From Paenalicyclobacillus macrosporangiidus (GTDB lineage Bacteria; Bacillota; Bacilli; Alicyclobacillales; Alicyclobacillaceae): DNA of 64,000 bases. Position numbers and translations under genes: made by a program. The DNA lies in the NCBI RefSeq assembly GCF_900116805.1, contig NZ_FPBV01000002.1, forward strand, positions 124,001 to 188,000, written 5' to 3'. Every line of letters starts with the position of its first letter. Position 1 is the stretch's first letter. The notes below the pieces were generated by a model that was given only the letters and a program-made list of their open reading frames with translations, was not told the DNA's origin and made no database searches. Shown here piece after piece: positions 38,329 to 47,191 of this stretch.

Positions 38329-38397
38329 AAATGCGGCCGGCCCTGTGATGTGCGCAGTGAAGGATGAAGGACCCCAACGCGTGAAATGGATGTAGAC

Positions 38398-38431
38398 AGG
38401 CCAGCCCCTCCCCAATGGGGCGGGCTGGCCT
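38398..38431. terminator. Terminator between the sulfurtransferase operon and garD
   Basis: AGGCCAGCCC and GGGCTGGCCT form a ten-base stem with a GC-rich inner hairpin; on the plus strand TCTTTGTCTT follows. The genes on both sides converge here. Confidence 0.75.
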
Positions 38432-38536
38432 CTTTGTCTTCCGGCCGTTTCCCTTTGGCGTGATCCACTCGCCGCCGATCCAGTCGCGGGTCTGCGTCAT
38501 GTGTCCCTCGACGATATACGTCATGCTCGCGCGATC

Positions 38537-40072
38537 TCACGTCAACGGTGCGGGATTGAACAGGCACAAGTCATTCTGCAAGCCCCATCGCTCCGCCCAT
38601 GTCCGCCTCTTCCCACTCGCGACTTCCAAAATGAAGTTGAAAATCTCCCACCCGACGTCCTCTATGGATCGTTCGCCCGTGGCGATGGTCCCCGCATTCA
38701 CATCAATCAAATCGCTCCAGTGATCGGCCAACGCGGTGCGCGTAGAGACCTTCACGACTGGGGCCATCGCCAAACCGTACGGTGTACCCCTGCCGGTGGT
38801 GAATACGTGCACATTCATGCCGGCTGCCAACTGCAGTGTGCCACAGACGAAATCGCTCGCCGGAGTGGCCGCGAAGATGAGTCCGCTTCGCGTCGCTTTT
38901 TCCCCTGGCGCAAGCACGTCCACGATAGCCGTCGTTCCCGACTTCGCAATCGATCCGAGCGACTTCTCCACGACGTTCACCAGTCCGCCCCGTTTGTTCC
39001 CGGGCGATGGATTTGCACTGCGGTCGGCACCGCCTTGGCGCAGATACTCGTCATACCATTTCATTTCTCGAATCAACTTTCGTCCGACTTCCACATTCGC
39101 CACCCGCGGCGTGAGCAAGTGGACCGCGTCCCGTACCTCCGTGACCTCGGAAAAGAGCACGGTCGCTCCGGCACGTACCAACAGGTCGGCCGCGTAGCCC
39201 ACCGCAGGATTCGCCGTGACACCCGAAAATGCGTCACTTCCCCCGCACTGGAGTCCGACCACCAACCCCGACGCTGGACAGGCCACACGGCGTCTGCGAT
39301 TGAGGCGCGTCAGCCGTTCTTCGGCCATGTTCATGATCTGCTCTATCATGCCTGAAAAACCCTTGTGATCCTGAAGCGACACGATATTGGATGGAACGCC
39401 GGGTGTCACCCGTTCGGGCAACAGTTTCTCGCACCCCAGACCAACTGTCATGATCTCTCCGCCGAAATTTGGGTGAGTCGCGAGGTTCGCAAGCGTCCGT
39501 ATGGGAATGATGGCATCTGGCGCATCGATGGCGACACCGCATCCGTACGCATGGGTGATCGCCACCACGTCGTCCACATTCGGGTACTTTGGCAACAGTT
39601 CCTGTCGAATCCGTCGGACGGCGTACTCCAAGACCCCCGTGACGCATTGCACACTTGTGATGATCCCCAAGAGATTCCGGGTGCCGACACGCCCGTCCGG
39701 GTTCCTGTATCCTTCGAACGTGTACCCCTCCAACGGAGGCATTGGTTCGGGCACACGCGTGGCCAACGGTAACTCATCCAGCTCGGGAGGCATCGGTGTC
39801 CTCACCGCGGATACGTCAACCCAGCTGCCCCGTGGAAGCGAACGCGTTGCGTATCCAATGATCTCACCGTAGCGGACAATCGGCTCATGCTCTTCGATGT
39901 CGGTCAAAGCCACCTTATGCCCTTGAGGTACGTGGCTGAGCAACCGCAACCCGGAGGGGAACACCGTTCCCTCCGGCAATCCACCCGTATTGACGACAAT
40001 GGCGACGTTGTCGCTCGGATGCACCTGAATATATCTGGGTTCATCTATTGCTGATGGAACGCGGATTGTCAC
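38537..40072 (-). CDS. garD: Galactarate dehydratase (UxaA/GarD family)
   Basis: It dehydrates D-galactarate to 5-dehydro-4-deoxy-D-glucarate, the same intermediate as GudD makes. The 511-residue protein has the amino-terminal SAF-type domain ([20 protein letters not shown]) and the large UxaA/GarD dehydratase domain ([23 protein letters not shown], and [26 protein letters not shown]). Altronate dehydratase is a relative, but the neighbours favour galactarate. The start is GTG 40072 with GAGGGAG nine bases upstream. It is the last gene of the cluster, 15 bases after gntR. Confidence 0.88.
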   Translation of the reverse strand: MTIRVPSAIDEPRYIQVHPSDNVAIVVNTGGLPEGTVFPSGLRLLSHVPQGHKVALTDIEEHEPIVRYGEIIGYATRSLPRGSWVDVSAVRTPMPPELDELPLATRVPEPMPPLEGYTFEGYRNPDGRVGTRNLLGIITSVQCVTGVLEYAVRRIRQELLPKYPNVDDVVAITHAYGCGVAIDAPDAIIPIRTLANLATHPNFGGEIMTVGLGCEKLLPERVTPGVPSNIVSLQDHKGFSGMIEQIMNMAEERLTRLNRRRRVACPASGLVVGLQCGGSDAFSGVTANPAVGYAADLLVRAGATVLFSEVTEVRDAVHLLTPRVANVEVGRKLIREMKWYDEYLRQGGADRSANPSPGNKRGGLVNVVEKSLGSIAKSGTTAIVDVLAPGEKATRSGLIFAATPASDFVCGTLQLAAGMNVHVFTTGRGTPYGLAMAPVVKVSTRTALADHWSDLIDVNAGTIATGERSIEDVGWEIFNFILEVASGKRRTWAERWGLQNDLCLFNPAPLT

Positions 40073-40087
40073 TGAGGTACACTCCCT

Positions 40088-40786
40088 CTAGTCGGAACGA
40101 GGCTGCTGAAGCAGCTTTTGACGAACGAAATTGAGATGTCGGTACATCTGCCGGAAGGACTCGTACGGGTCGTGCTTGCACAACGCCTCGTAAATCGCCT
40201 CGTGGTGCTGTACCGTGCGCTCCCGTTCGCGAATCCGGATCAAGCTGTCCGTTTTTGCATGCGCGATCAACAGCGAATCAATCATTCCCTGCACAACGGG
40301 ATTGTCAGCGCTCTGCGCAATGATCCGATGGAACTCCCGGTCATACTCTCCATAGTTGTTGTCTTTGCTGTCCGCGATCTTTTGAATCGTCTCCTTCAAT
40401 CGATTCAACTCTTCATCACTGATCTTCTCCGCGGCAATGGTAATCAACCCCAACTCGAGGGCCATGCGCGCCTCCACGAGCGCCGGAAGATTGTCAACAG
40501 ACAACGCCAACATCACCGAGAAAGGGTGACTACCAATCTTGTCGTTAAAATAGGTGCCTCCACGAGGTCTGCGGGTGATAATGCCGAGTGTCTCGAGCGC
40601 ACTCAAAGCCTCTCGGAGCACCGGACGGCTGACCTCCAGCTTCTCCATCAGTTCCATCTCGGTCGGCAATTTGTCACCCGGTTTCAACTGGCCGCTGCTC
40701 AGCAGCTGAATGATGCGATCCACCACTTGCCTGGATAGGGTGCGTCGGTGAACGGACTTGACCACAATATCAGCAGCGTCCCCCAA
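40088..40786 (-). CDS. GntR-family regulator, FadR subfamily
   Basis: A 232-residue regulator with the GntR winged helix (QVVDRIIQLLSSGQLKPGDKLP and SRPVLREALSALETLGII) and an all-helical FCD ligand domain. The FCD histidines that bind metal and hexuronate-type ligands may be in FHRIIAQ and others near HHEAIYEAL. It likely senses a hexarate or intermediate of this pathway. It starts at TTG 40786 with GAGGG six bases upstream, and is encoded inside the operon it probably controls. Confidence 0.9.
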   Translation of the reverse strand: MGDAADIVVKSVHRRTLSRQVVDRIIQLLSSGQLKPGDKLPTEMELMEKLEVSRPVLREALSALETLGIITRRPRGGTYFNDKIGSHPFSVMLALSVDNLPALVEARMALELGLITIAAEKISDEELNRLKETIQKIADSKDNNYGEYDREFHRIIAQSADNPVVQGMIDSLLIAHAKTDSLIRIRERERTVQHHEAIYEALCKHDPYESFRQMYRHLNFVRQKLLQQPRSD

Positions 40787-40851
40787 TGAGATCCCTCATT
40801 CCGGTCGCGATATTCGGTTTTAATGTAAGACAAATCCCGACCGGTTACAAG

Positions 40852-42231
40852 TTACCGCACGAGAGCGGGTCTCTTGGGGTCAAAACGCCAGTTCGGAATG
40901 AGATACTGCATGGCCACTGAGTCATCCCTTGAACCAAGTCCCGCTTTCCTGTACAACTGGTGCGCTTTTTCAACCTGTTGCATATCCATCTCGATGCCCA
41001 GTCCCGGCCGATCGGGGACAGTCACAAATCCGTTCACAATCTGCAGCGGCTCCTTGGTCAAGCGCTGCCCGTCCTGCCAAATCCAGTGCGTGTCGATCGC
41101 CGTGATGGAGCCGGGGGCCGCTGCGGCCACGTGGGTAAACATTGCCAACGAAACGTCAAAGTGATTATTCGAATGCGATCCCCAAGTCAACCGCCACGCC
41201 TGACACAGCTGCGCGACACGCACAGAACCCTGCATGGTCCAGAAGTGCGGATCCGCGAGCGGAATGTCAATTGCACTCAATTGCACGGCGTGGCCGAGTT
41301 GCCGCCAGTCGGTCGCCACCATGTTCGTGGCTGTGGGCAACCCCGTGGCACGTTTGAATTCGGCCATCATTTCCCGCGCTGAGTATCCGTCTTCGGCACC
41401 ACACGGGTCCTCCACGTAGGCCAAAATATCGTGCCGGTTGCGGCAGAGTTCAATCGCTTCCTGCAAGGACCAGGCACCGTTCGGGTCCAGCGTAATACGC
41501 GCATGGGGAAAGCGCCTGGCGAGCGACTCGATTGCTTCCATCTCACGATGACCTTCAAACACGCCCCCTTTCAACTTGAAGTGACGGAACCCGTATCGCG
41601 CCGCCGCCGCTTCCGCCAGGCGGACAATGTCCTCCGCCGTCAGAGCGGGTTCACGTCGCAAACGGAACCATTCGTCTTGTGCGTCCTGTTCGCTCAGATA
41701 AGGTAGATCCGTCTTGTTGCGATCGCCGACGTAAAACAGGTATCCCAAGACCTCGACCTGATCACGTTGTTTGCCCTCGCCCAACAGCGACGCGACCGGA
41801 ACCTCCAGATACTGCCCCAATAAGTCGAGCATCGCCGCCTCGACCGCGGTCATGGCGTGGATGGTGGCGCGTTGATCAAACGTCTGTAGCCCGCGTCCCG
41901 CGGAGTCACGATGGCCAAAACGACGCTGGATTTCCTTCAAAACCTCAAGATACTTTCCGACAGACTGACCGATGACCAGTGGTTTTGCGTCCTCCAATGT
42001 CTGTCGGATGTGCTCCCCACCGGGAACTTCTCCAACGCCAGTGTGTCCAGCGGAATCCTTTAAAAGGACAAGATTACGTGTAAAGAACGGACCATGCGCA
42101 CCGCTTAAATTCAGGAGCATGCTGTCATAGCCCGCCACCGGGATCACGTTCATGAGTGTGATGACGGGTGTCCGTTCCTTGTGTGTGTCGACTTCATGAA
42201 AGTCCGTCCGTTCCAACAACCTTATCCCCAC
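40852..42231 (-). CDS. gudD: Glucarate dehydratase (enolase superfamily)
   Basis: It dehydrates D-glucarate (and idarate) to 5-dehydro-4-deoxy-D-glucarate. The sequence is strongly like E. coli GudD over its length: KLK (Lys219, Lys221), metal ligands Asp249, Glu274 and Asn303, and the catalytic His353 in [32 protein letters not shown] is the typical first segment. The amino end is uncertain; GTG 42231 gives about 13 residues more than E. coli GudD, and TTG codons soon after are alternatives. A palindrome lies 19 bases upstream. Confidence 0.94.
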   Translation of the reverse strand: MGIRLLERTDFHEVDTHKERTPVITLMNVIPVAGYDSMLLNLSGAHGPFFTRNLVLLKDSAGHTGVGEVPGGEHIRQTLEDAKPLVIGQSVGKYLEVLKEIQRRFGHRDSAGRGLQTFDQRATIHAMTAVEAAMLDLLGQYLEVPVASLLGEGKQRDQVEVLGYLFYVGDRNKTDLPYLSEQDAQDEWFRLRREPALTAEDIVRLAEAAAARYGFRHFKLKGGVFEGHREMEAIESLARRFPHARITLDPNGAWSLQEAIELCRNRHDILAYVEDPCGAEDGYSAREMMAEFKRATGLPTATNMVATDWRQLGHAVQLSAIDIPLADPHFWTMQGSVRVAQLCQAWRLTWGSHSNNHFDVSLAMFTHVAAAAPGSITAIDTHWIWQDGQRLTKEPLQIVNGFVTVPDRPGLGIEMDMQQVEKAHQLYRKAGLGSRDDSVAMQYLIPNWRFDPKRPALVR

Positions 42232-42249
42232 CCAATCGTGTAGAATTTA

Positions 42250-42263
42250 ACTTGATGTCAAGT
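42250..42263. promoter_or_regulatory. Inverted repeat upstream of gudD
   Basis: ACTTGA TG TCAAGT is a perfect 6-2-6 inverted repeat in the 63-base gap between the transporter and gudD, and it contains TTGACA on the minus strand. It may be an internal promoter/operator; it does not match the FadR-type site found at the operon start. Confidence 0.4.
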
Positions 42264-42294
42264 AGGGTACTGTAAGGATGTGAGGGGACGCTTG

Positions 42295-43626
42295 TCAGCT
42301 CCCCACGTGCACAGGATTCGAACCGAGAGGCGACTCTTCGGGAACTTCCAATCGTTCCACAGGACGCACGACGAACAGGTAACACAGCGCGGCGACAATG
42401 ACGACCACCGCGATGAAGATAAACACCCCGTTGAAAGAGTGCGTCGTGTTCAGGATATACCCGACCAACAACGGGATGACGATCCCGGCGAGGTTCCCGG
42501 CGGTGTTAAACAGACCCCCGCTAAAGCCGATGAGTTTCTTCGGAGCCATGTCACCCACCAAGCTCCAGGTCAACCCCGCCATACCTTTGGCAAACACTGA
42601 CGTCGCCATAATCAACACGACTGCGATCGTAGAGTTGACGAAGTTTGCCAGAACGATGACGCTGGACAGCAGAAAGCCGATGATGATCGGGGTTTTGCGC
42701 GCAACACCGAGGGATTTTCCGCTTTTCAGCAGCAGGTCGGAGATATAACCACCCACAATTCCACCCACGAATGCGGCCAAGTACGTAATGGACGTCATAA
42801 ATCCGGCCTTCAGGATGGACATATGACGTGTTTGTACCAGATAAGTCGGGAACCAGGTTAAAAAGAAGTAGACGATTGTATTCAGCGCGAATTGCGCGAT
42901 ATAGATGCCGATCATCTGTCGATTAGTCAACAGGAACCGCACGTGCGCCCATGTCACCTTTTCCTGCCCTTGAACATTGGCCAGGCCGCCGCCTTCCACG
43001 ATATGATCAATCTCCGCTTGATTCACTCGCGGGTGATCCTGTGGATCTCGAACGAAGATGAACCAAATCACGGCCAGCACGATACCCGCAATCCCGGCGA
43101 CACTGAACATCGAGTGCCAACCGAACTTTGTGAGAATCCAAGCCATCACGGGTGTGAACAGCGCCAATCCAAAATATTGGGCCGAGTTATAGATCATCAC
43201 GGCGCGTCCACGTTCTTGTTGAGGGAACCACATGGTCGTCAGACGGCTGTTGCCTGGAAATGATGGCGCTTCCGCGAGGCCCAGCAAGACACGCAGAATG
43301 AGCAACACGAGAAAGCTGGTGGCAAACCCTTGGAGCAAAGTGCACACCGACCACACCAGCAATCCGACCCCGTAAACCCTGCGGGTACCGAACCTGTCCA
43401 ACAACCACCCGCCCGGGATTTGCATCACCACATAGGCCCAGCTGAACCCAGACAGAATGACCCCCATCAAAACCGAGTCAATGACGAGTTCCTTTTTTAA
43501 TGTGGGCACGGCCAAACTGATAATGGAACGGTCAATGTAGTTGACAGCGGTTACAATGAACAGAATCGTTAAGATCACATAACGGACATTCGTCCTCTTC
43601 TGGATCTCGCGCACCGCGGCTCCCAT
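42295..43626 (-). CDS. MFS transporter, hexarate type (ACS family, GudP-like)
   Basis: A 443-residue transporter with twelve membrane segments. The ACS-family features are VNYIDRSIISLAVPTLKKELV near helix 1-2, and the loop DRFGTRRVYG between helices 2 and 3. It probably imports glucarate/galactarate with protons, since gudD and garD follow. The start ATG 43626 has TAGGAGG seven bases upstream; the frame is open much further but lacks a site. It follows the UxuA-like gene by 29 bases. Confidence 0.9.
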   Translation of the reverse strand: MGAAVREIQKRTNVRYVILTILFIVTAVNYIDRSIISLAVPTLKKELVIDSVLMGVILSGFSWAYVVMQIPGGWLLDRFGTRRVYGVGLLVWSVCTLLQGFATSFLVLLILRVLLGLAEAPSFPGNSRLTTMWFPQQERGRAVMIYNSAQYFGLALFTPVMAWILTKFGWHSMFSVAGIAGIVLAVIWFIFVRDPQDHPRVNQAEIDHIVEGGGLANVQGQEKVTWAHVRFLLTNRQMIGIYIAQFALNTIVYFFLTWFPTYLVQTRHMSILKAGFMTSITYLAAFVGGIVGGYISDLLLKSGKSLGVARKTPIIIGFLLSSVIVLANFVNSTIAVVLIMATSVFAKGMAGLTWSLVGDMAPKKLIGFSGGLFNTAGNLAGIVIPLLVGYILNTTHSFNGVFIFIAVVVIVAALCYLFVVRPVERLEVPEESPLGSNPVHVGS

Positions 43627-43655
43627 TTGCATACCTCCTATCGCTGAGATGCGGG

Positions 43656-44660
43656 TCAGATCCCGATCTCCGTCATCGCCAGAAGCAAGGCCTTGATATA
43701 ACCGACCGAGTATGCGTATCCGATATTTCCGTAACTCCAGTGAACACACGTGTTTGGCCAACCAGGACGGGTGTGATATTCTACGCCCTCAAGAATCGGA
43801 ACGTGGTCCGGATTGAGACAACCGTCAAATCCCACCTTGCGCAGCTCGAGCAGAACCTTGAACATGTTTAGATCGCCGTCATCCAAGAGGGCTTCCTCAA
43901 ACGCTTTCGCGGTGGGCAGGCTACCCCTAATATTCCGAAAGTGGACGAGGAATATCTTCCCTTTCCGTCCAAAGTTACGAATCTCGTCGAAAACAAGAGC
44001 GCTTCCGCCTTCCTCCGCACGGGTGCCTACGCAATACACATACCCCACATGCTTGCTGGGGAAGGCATCGATCACCCGGCGGTATCCCAGACCCCCGAAT
44101 AACGTTCCGGGCAAGGGGACGTCGGATGGGTGGATGCCAAGCAACACACCGTGGTCCTCTGCCTCCGGTACCAACTGAGCATAGGCCCGACAGAAACGTT
44201 CCCAATATTTCCAGTATTCCTCCAACAACAACTCGGCGGAGGCCTCTTGCGCGATCATCTCCCCTCTCGCAATCATGCCGCCGCGTTGAACGGCGCGGTA
44301 TTGTACAACGCGCTGCGGATGGGTATCCCCCGCAAAACGTTGCCTGGCAATCGGTATGCCCGCTTCCCCAAAGACCTTTAGAGCCATCACCGAGTTTTCG
44401 AGCTCGCGCTCAGACTCTGGTTCATTCTGCATATAGCCGAGAGACAAGTCCGGCAAGGTCACACGGTTGATGTCCATCCCGAAGGAGCGGATCCGGCGTT
44501 TCAACCGCAGCAGAGCATCTAGATCCGGATACCCCTGTTCCTTTACCCCCGGAAATGCGGAGCCATCCCCAAAATCAATGCAATCGACACCCAATTGACT
44601 CAGTTGCCTCAGATCCTTATCGGGCAAATCCGTGCTGTAACAAGTGATGGATACTTTCAT
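43656..44660 (-). CDS. UxuA-like TIM-barrel dehydratase
   Basis: A 334-residue protein of the mannonate dehydratase (UxuA) family. The metal ligands of UxuA are recognisable: His177 (GIHPSDVP), Cys210 (VYCVGT), His240 (LVHFRNI) and Asp285 (NPDH). FEEALLDDGDLNMFKVLLELRKVGFDG also matches. The loop after the first histidine is longer than the usual HPDDPP(W) form, so the substrate may differ from mannonate. Within a glucarate/galactarate cluster it could handle a related hexonate. The start ATG 44660 follows GAGGTGA; GTG 44672 is an alternative. It is 18 bases after kdgD. Confidence 0.85.
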   Translation of the reverse strand: MKVSITCYSTDLPDKDLRQLSQLGVDCIDFGDGSAFPGVKEQGYPDLDALLRLKRRIRSFGMDINRVTLPDLSLGYMQNEPESERELENSVMALKVFGEAGIPIARQRFAGDTHPQRVVQYRAVQRGGMIARGEMIAQEASAELLLEEYWKYWERFCRAYAQLVPEAEDHGVLLGIHPSDVPLPGTLFGGLGYRRVIDAFPSKHVGYVYCVGTRAEEGGSALVFDEIRNFGRKGKIFLVHFRNIRGSLPTAKAFEEALLDDGDLNMFKVLLELRKVGFDGCLNPDHVPILEGVEYHTRPGWPNTCVHWSYGNIGYAYSVGYIKALLLAMTEIGI

Positions 44661-44678
44661 GGCATGCGTCACCTCAAA

Positions 44679-45608
44679 TCAGTCGAAGATGCTGTCCCTG
44701 GGATACTTCGTCATCGCATGTTCAATGATGCGAGCCAATTCCCGGTAATGCTCCTCCTCCACGGACGTTAACGGTGCTCGCACACTCCGCCCCACCGGCA
44801 GGCCCACAATCTCCATGCCCGCCTTAATGAGCGCCACCGCATACCCTTTGCGTTGCTTCCGAATTCTGTGGATCGGCAAGATCACCTCCCGGTAAAGTTC
44901 ATCCAACAAGTTTTGGTTCCCTGTCGACAAAGATTGATAGAACAACCTAGATATATGTGGTAAATAGTTTGACAGGGCAGATGAGTAAGAACGGTAGCCA
45001 ATGGCATAATAGAAGGGCATCGTGACCTCCGCGAACGGCATCCCGTTGAACCACTCAAACCGATCCCCAACGACCTTGGTAAACTCAATATTTAGTTCCA
45101 TATTTCCGTACCCGTCTTTGAACCCGACAATCTGCGGAATCTTCGCCAGTTCACATACGGTATTGAGTGTAAAAATGGCATTATCCCTCTGGTAAATGAT
45201 TGCGTTCAAATCCGTACTTTCCGCTATCGTTCGATAATAATGGGCCAGCCCAGGTTGTTCGGCCTGAACAAGATAGGGAGGAAGAATAAGGTAACCATCC
45301 ACCCCGACCTGTTCGGCAATTGCAGTCAGCTCAAGTGCATGGGAGATATTTCCCCCTACTCCGGCATAAACGGGAACCCTTCCTGCAGCAACCGATACAG
45401 CAGTTTCCAACATGACCCGGTACTCGTCCCGGCTCAACGCGTGAAACTCACCAGAGCCGCAGGCGATAAAAATCGATTTTAATCGATGGTCAATCAGAAA
45501 CTGGATGTTGGATGCCAAAGCGTCGATGTCCAATTTCCCCGTGGCATCAAAGGGGGCGACGGGAAAGCCGTGAATGCCCTGCGGAAATGCACGTCGCTTT
45601 TCTATCAC
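44679..45608 (-). CDS. kdgD: 5-dehydro-4-deoxyglucarate dehydratase
   Basis: It decarboxylates and dehydrates 5-dehydro-4-deoxy-D-glucarate to 2-oxoglutarate semialdehyde. The 309-residue protein is a dihydrodipicolinate-synthase-type barrel with the Schiff-base Lys164 in IVGFKDGYGN and Tyr139 in IIYQRDN. ACGSGEFHALSRDEY replaces the GTTGE of DHDPS, which is typical for KdgD. The start is GTG 45608 with AAAGGAGAGG upstream. It heads the cluster; the final semialdehyde dehydrogenase is not seen here. Confidence 0.92.
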   Translation of the reverse strand: MIEKRRAFPQGIHGFPVAPFDATGKLDIDALASNIQFLIDHRLKSIFIACGSGEFHALSRDEYRVMLETAVSVAAGRVPVYAGVGGNISHALELTAIAEQVGVDGYLILPPYLVQAEQPGLAHYYRTIAESTDLNAIIYQRDNAIFTLNTVCELAKIPQIVGFKDGYGNMELNIEFTKVVGDRFEWFNGMPFAEVTMPFYYAIGYRSYSSALSNYLPHISRLFYQSLSTGNQNLLDELYREVILPIHRIRKQRKGYAVALIKAGMEIVGLPVGRSVRAPLTSVEEEHYRELARIIEHAMTKYPRDSIFD

Positions 45609-45679
45609 TCCGGTCCTCTCCTTTGAGCATTTCCATCAAGCGAGAATCTGCCAACCACTATGAGCATATGTTTCTTGTC

Positions 45680-45696
45680 ATATTGTAATACAATAT
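45680..45696. promoter_or_regulatory. Probable GntR operator on the cluster promoter
   Basis: ATATTGTAATACAATAT is a perfect 17-bp palindrome with an odd centre. Its core TTGTAATACAA fits the FadR-subfamily rule TNGT-NNN-ACNA. A further half-site pair, CATATTGT at 45679 and ACAATATG at 45708, brackets the promoter. It covers the -10 box, so repression by the operon's own GntR protein is expected. Confidence 0.7.
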
Positions 45697-45710
45697 TCTT
45701 GTCTGCACAA
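45682..45710 (-). promoter_or_regulatory. Promoter of the glucarate/galactarate cluster
   Basis: On the minus strand TACAAT (45682-45687) lies 17 bases from TTGTGC (45705-45710). The leader to kdgD is about 68 bases. Confidence 0.6.
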
Positions 45711-46158
45711 TATGAGCGAAGTAACCTTCCGCCAATTCAATCACAGGATTCCAGTCAATGGGACACCTATCGGCCATGCTGCGCCATTGGACTCGATGAA
45801 ATGAAGGGGCAGGATTCCAAGATGCATGAATGGGGAATGAGAGGAGCATCTGATCAGTAAAGCCCGCGCGATCGACTGCCATGATGTACAACCGCACGCC
45901 TGATATTCCAACAGTACCCTTTCATCACTCCGTATAACGGACGGCCGCACCCTCTTTCCTTCTGAAACTAACCGCCATCCAAGGGCCAGATAGCCCGAAC
46001 CATGCGGCCTATCCCCGAATCATTGGCCGCAGAATTTGGCCCATCGCCGTCCACGCTGTCGATCCCGCCGGGGCCCCCGGGCCCCAGCCAGCCGGGGCCA
46101 CCCGCCCACACTCGCGCCAACCTCCCGCGTCCGCACCTCCACCACGCACGCCTGCCGC
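45711..46158. other. Intergenic stretch, no gene supported
   Basis: The first half is A/T-richer like the glucarate cluster, the second half is very GC-rich, with the palindrome GGGGCCCCCGGGCCCC at 46069-46084, so a composition boundary lies near 46000. No frame with a ribosome site or recognised sequence was found. The GC palindrome may end the argR transcript. Confidence 0.5.
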
Positions 46159-46620
46159 TCAACCGCCCGACAGCAGGCGTTCAATCTCCTTCGCCGCCGG
46201 CTCGTCTGCCGCGATCAGCAGCAACGTGTCGTCCCCCGCGATGGTGCCGAGGAGCCCCTCGACTTCCAGCCCGTCAATCAGACTGGCGACGGAGTGGGCG
46301 TTGCCCGGCAGAACCTTGAGCACGAGCAGGTTGCCCGCCCGGGCCAGCGAGACGAACACCTCCGTCAGCCGGCGGCGCAGGGTGTCGAGCGAAGCTACGC
46401 TGGCGGTGATGGGGATGGCGTACTTGTAGCGCCCGTTGGCCCCGACCACCTTGATGAGCTGCAGCTCCTTGATGTCGCGCGAGATGGTCGCCTGCGTGAC
46501 GGTGAACCCGGCTTCCTCCAGGGCCTGGACGAGCTCCTCCTGCGTTTCGATCTCGTTTTGGCTGACGATCTCCTTGATCTTCATGTGCCGCTTTTCTTTC
46601 AGTGAAATCCCTGCGGTCAC
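46159..46620 (-). CDS. argR: Arginine repressor (ArgR/AhrC)
   Basis: A 153-residue arginine-dependent regulator. The winged helix is EIVSQNEIETQEELVQALEEAGF with TQATISRDIKELQL; the carboxy-terminal arginine-binding and oligomerisation domain has GTIAGDDTLLLIA with the two aspartates. I set the start at GTG 46620, six bases after GGAGGG, because the residues KEKRHMKIKE then align with the AhrC beginning (RHIKIREI); ATG 46584 lacks a good site. It lies 31 bases after lepB. Confidence 0.94.
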   Translation of the reverse strand: MTAGISLKEKRHMKIKEIVSQNEIETQEELVQALEEAGFTVTQATISRDIKELQLIKVVGANGRYKYAIPITASVASLDTLRRRLTEVFVSLARAGNLLVLKVLPGNAHSVASLIDGLEVEGLLGTIAGDDTLLLIAADEPAAKEIERLLSGG

Positions 46621-46651
46621 CAAGATCCCTCCATGGCCGGCCAGGCCAGTG

Positions 46652-47191
46652 TCACTGAATGCGATGCGCCGCGCCGAGCGGCCAGAGCACGAATTCAGCC
46701 TTCCCGATGATGTACGACCTCGGCACGTAGGTGTTCTGCCAGTACCGGCTGTCCTCCGAGACGGTCCGGTTGTCGCCCAGCATGAAGTATTCCCCGTCCG
46801 GGACATGGTACGGTCCCCAATTGCCGCTCGTCGGCTGGTCCAGATACGGTTCCTTCAACGGTTGATTGTTCACGAACACCTTTCCGTCGTGGATGGTCAC
46901 GGTATCGCCCGGCATGCCGATGATGCGTTTCACGAAGATCTTCGACGGATCGTCGGGGAAGTGGAACACCACCACCTCGCCGCGGTAGGGCTGTCCGAAT
47001 TCCGTCGCCAAGTGATTGGTGAGGATCAGGCATGGGTCCATGATGGTCGGACGCATGGACGAGCTGGGGACACGGTTGAGATCCACCACCCAGTGCCGGA
47101 TGCCGAGGGCGATGAGCACCCCGAGCGCGATCGGCCACACCCAGTCCCACAATTCTTTCCAGACCGAGCGTTTGGCCTGTGTTTCAGCCAT
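46652..47191 (-). CDS. lepB: Signal peptidase I
   Basis: It removes signal peptides from secreted proteins at the outer membrane face. The 179-residue protein has one amino-terminal membrane segment (about 18-34), the catalytic serine Ser45 in VPSSSMRPTI and lysine Lys88 in FVKRIIGMPGD, plus the late motif GDNRTVSEDSRYW. Length and motifs are those of the Gram-positive SipS type. ATG 47191 has AGGTGG eight bases upstream, and overlaps the PAP2 gene end by eight bases. Confidence 0.95.
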   Translation of the reverse strand: MAETQAKRSVWKELWDWVWPIALGVLIALGIRHWVVDLNRVPSSSMRPTIMDPCLILTNHLATEFGQPYRGEVVVFHFPDDPSKIFVKRIIGMPGDTVTIHDGKVFVNNQPLKEPYLDQPTSGNWGPYHVPDGEYFMLGDNRTVSEDSRYWQNTYVPRSYIIGKAEFVLWPLGAAHRIQ

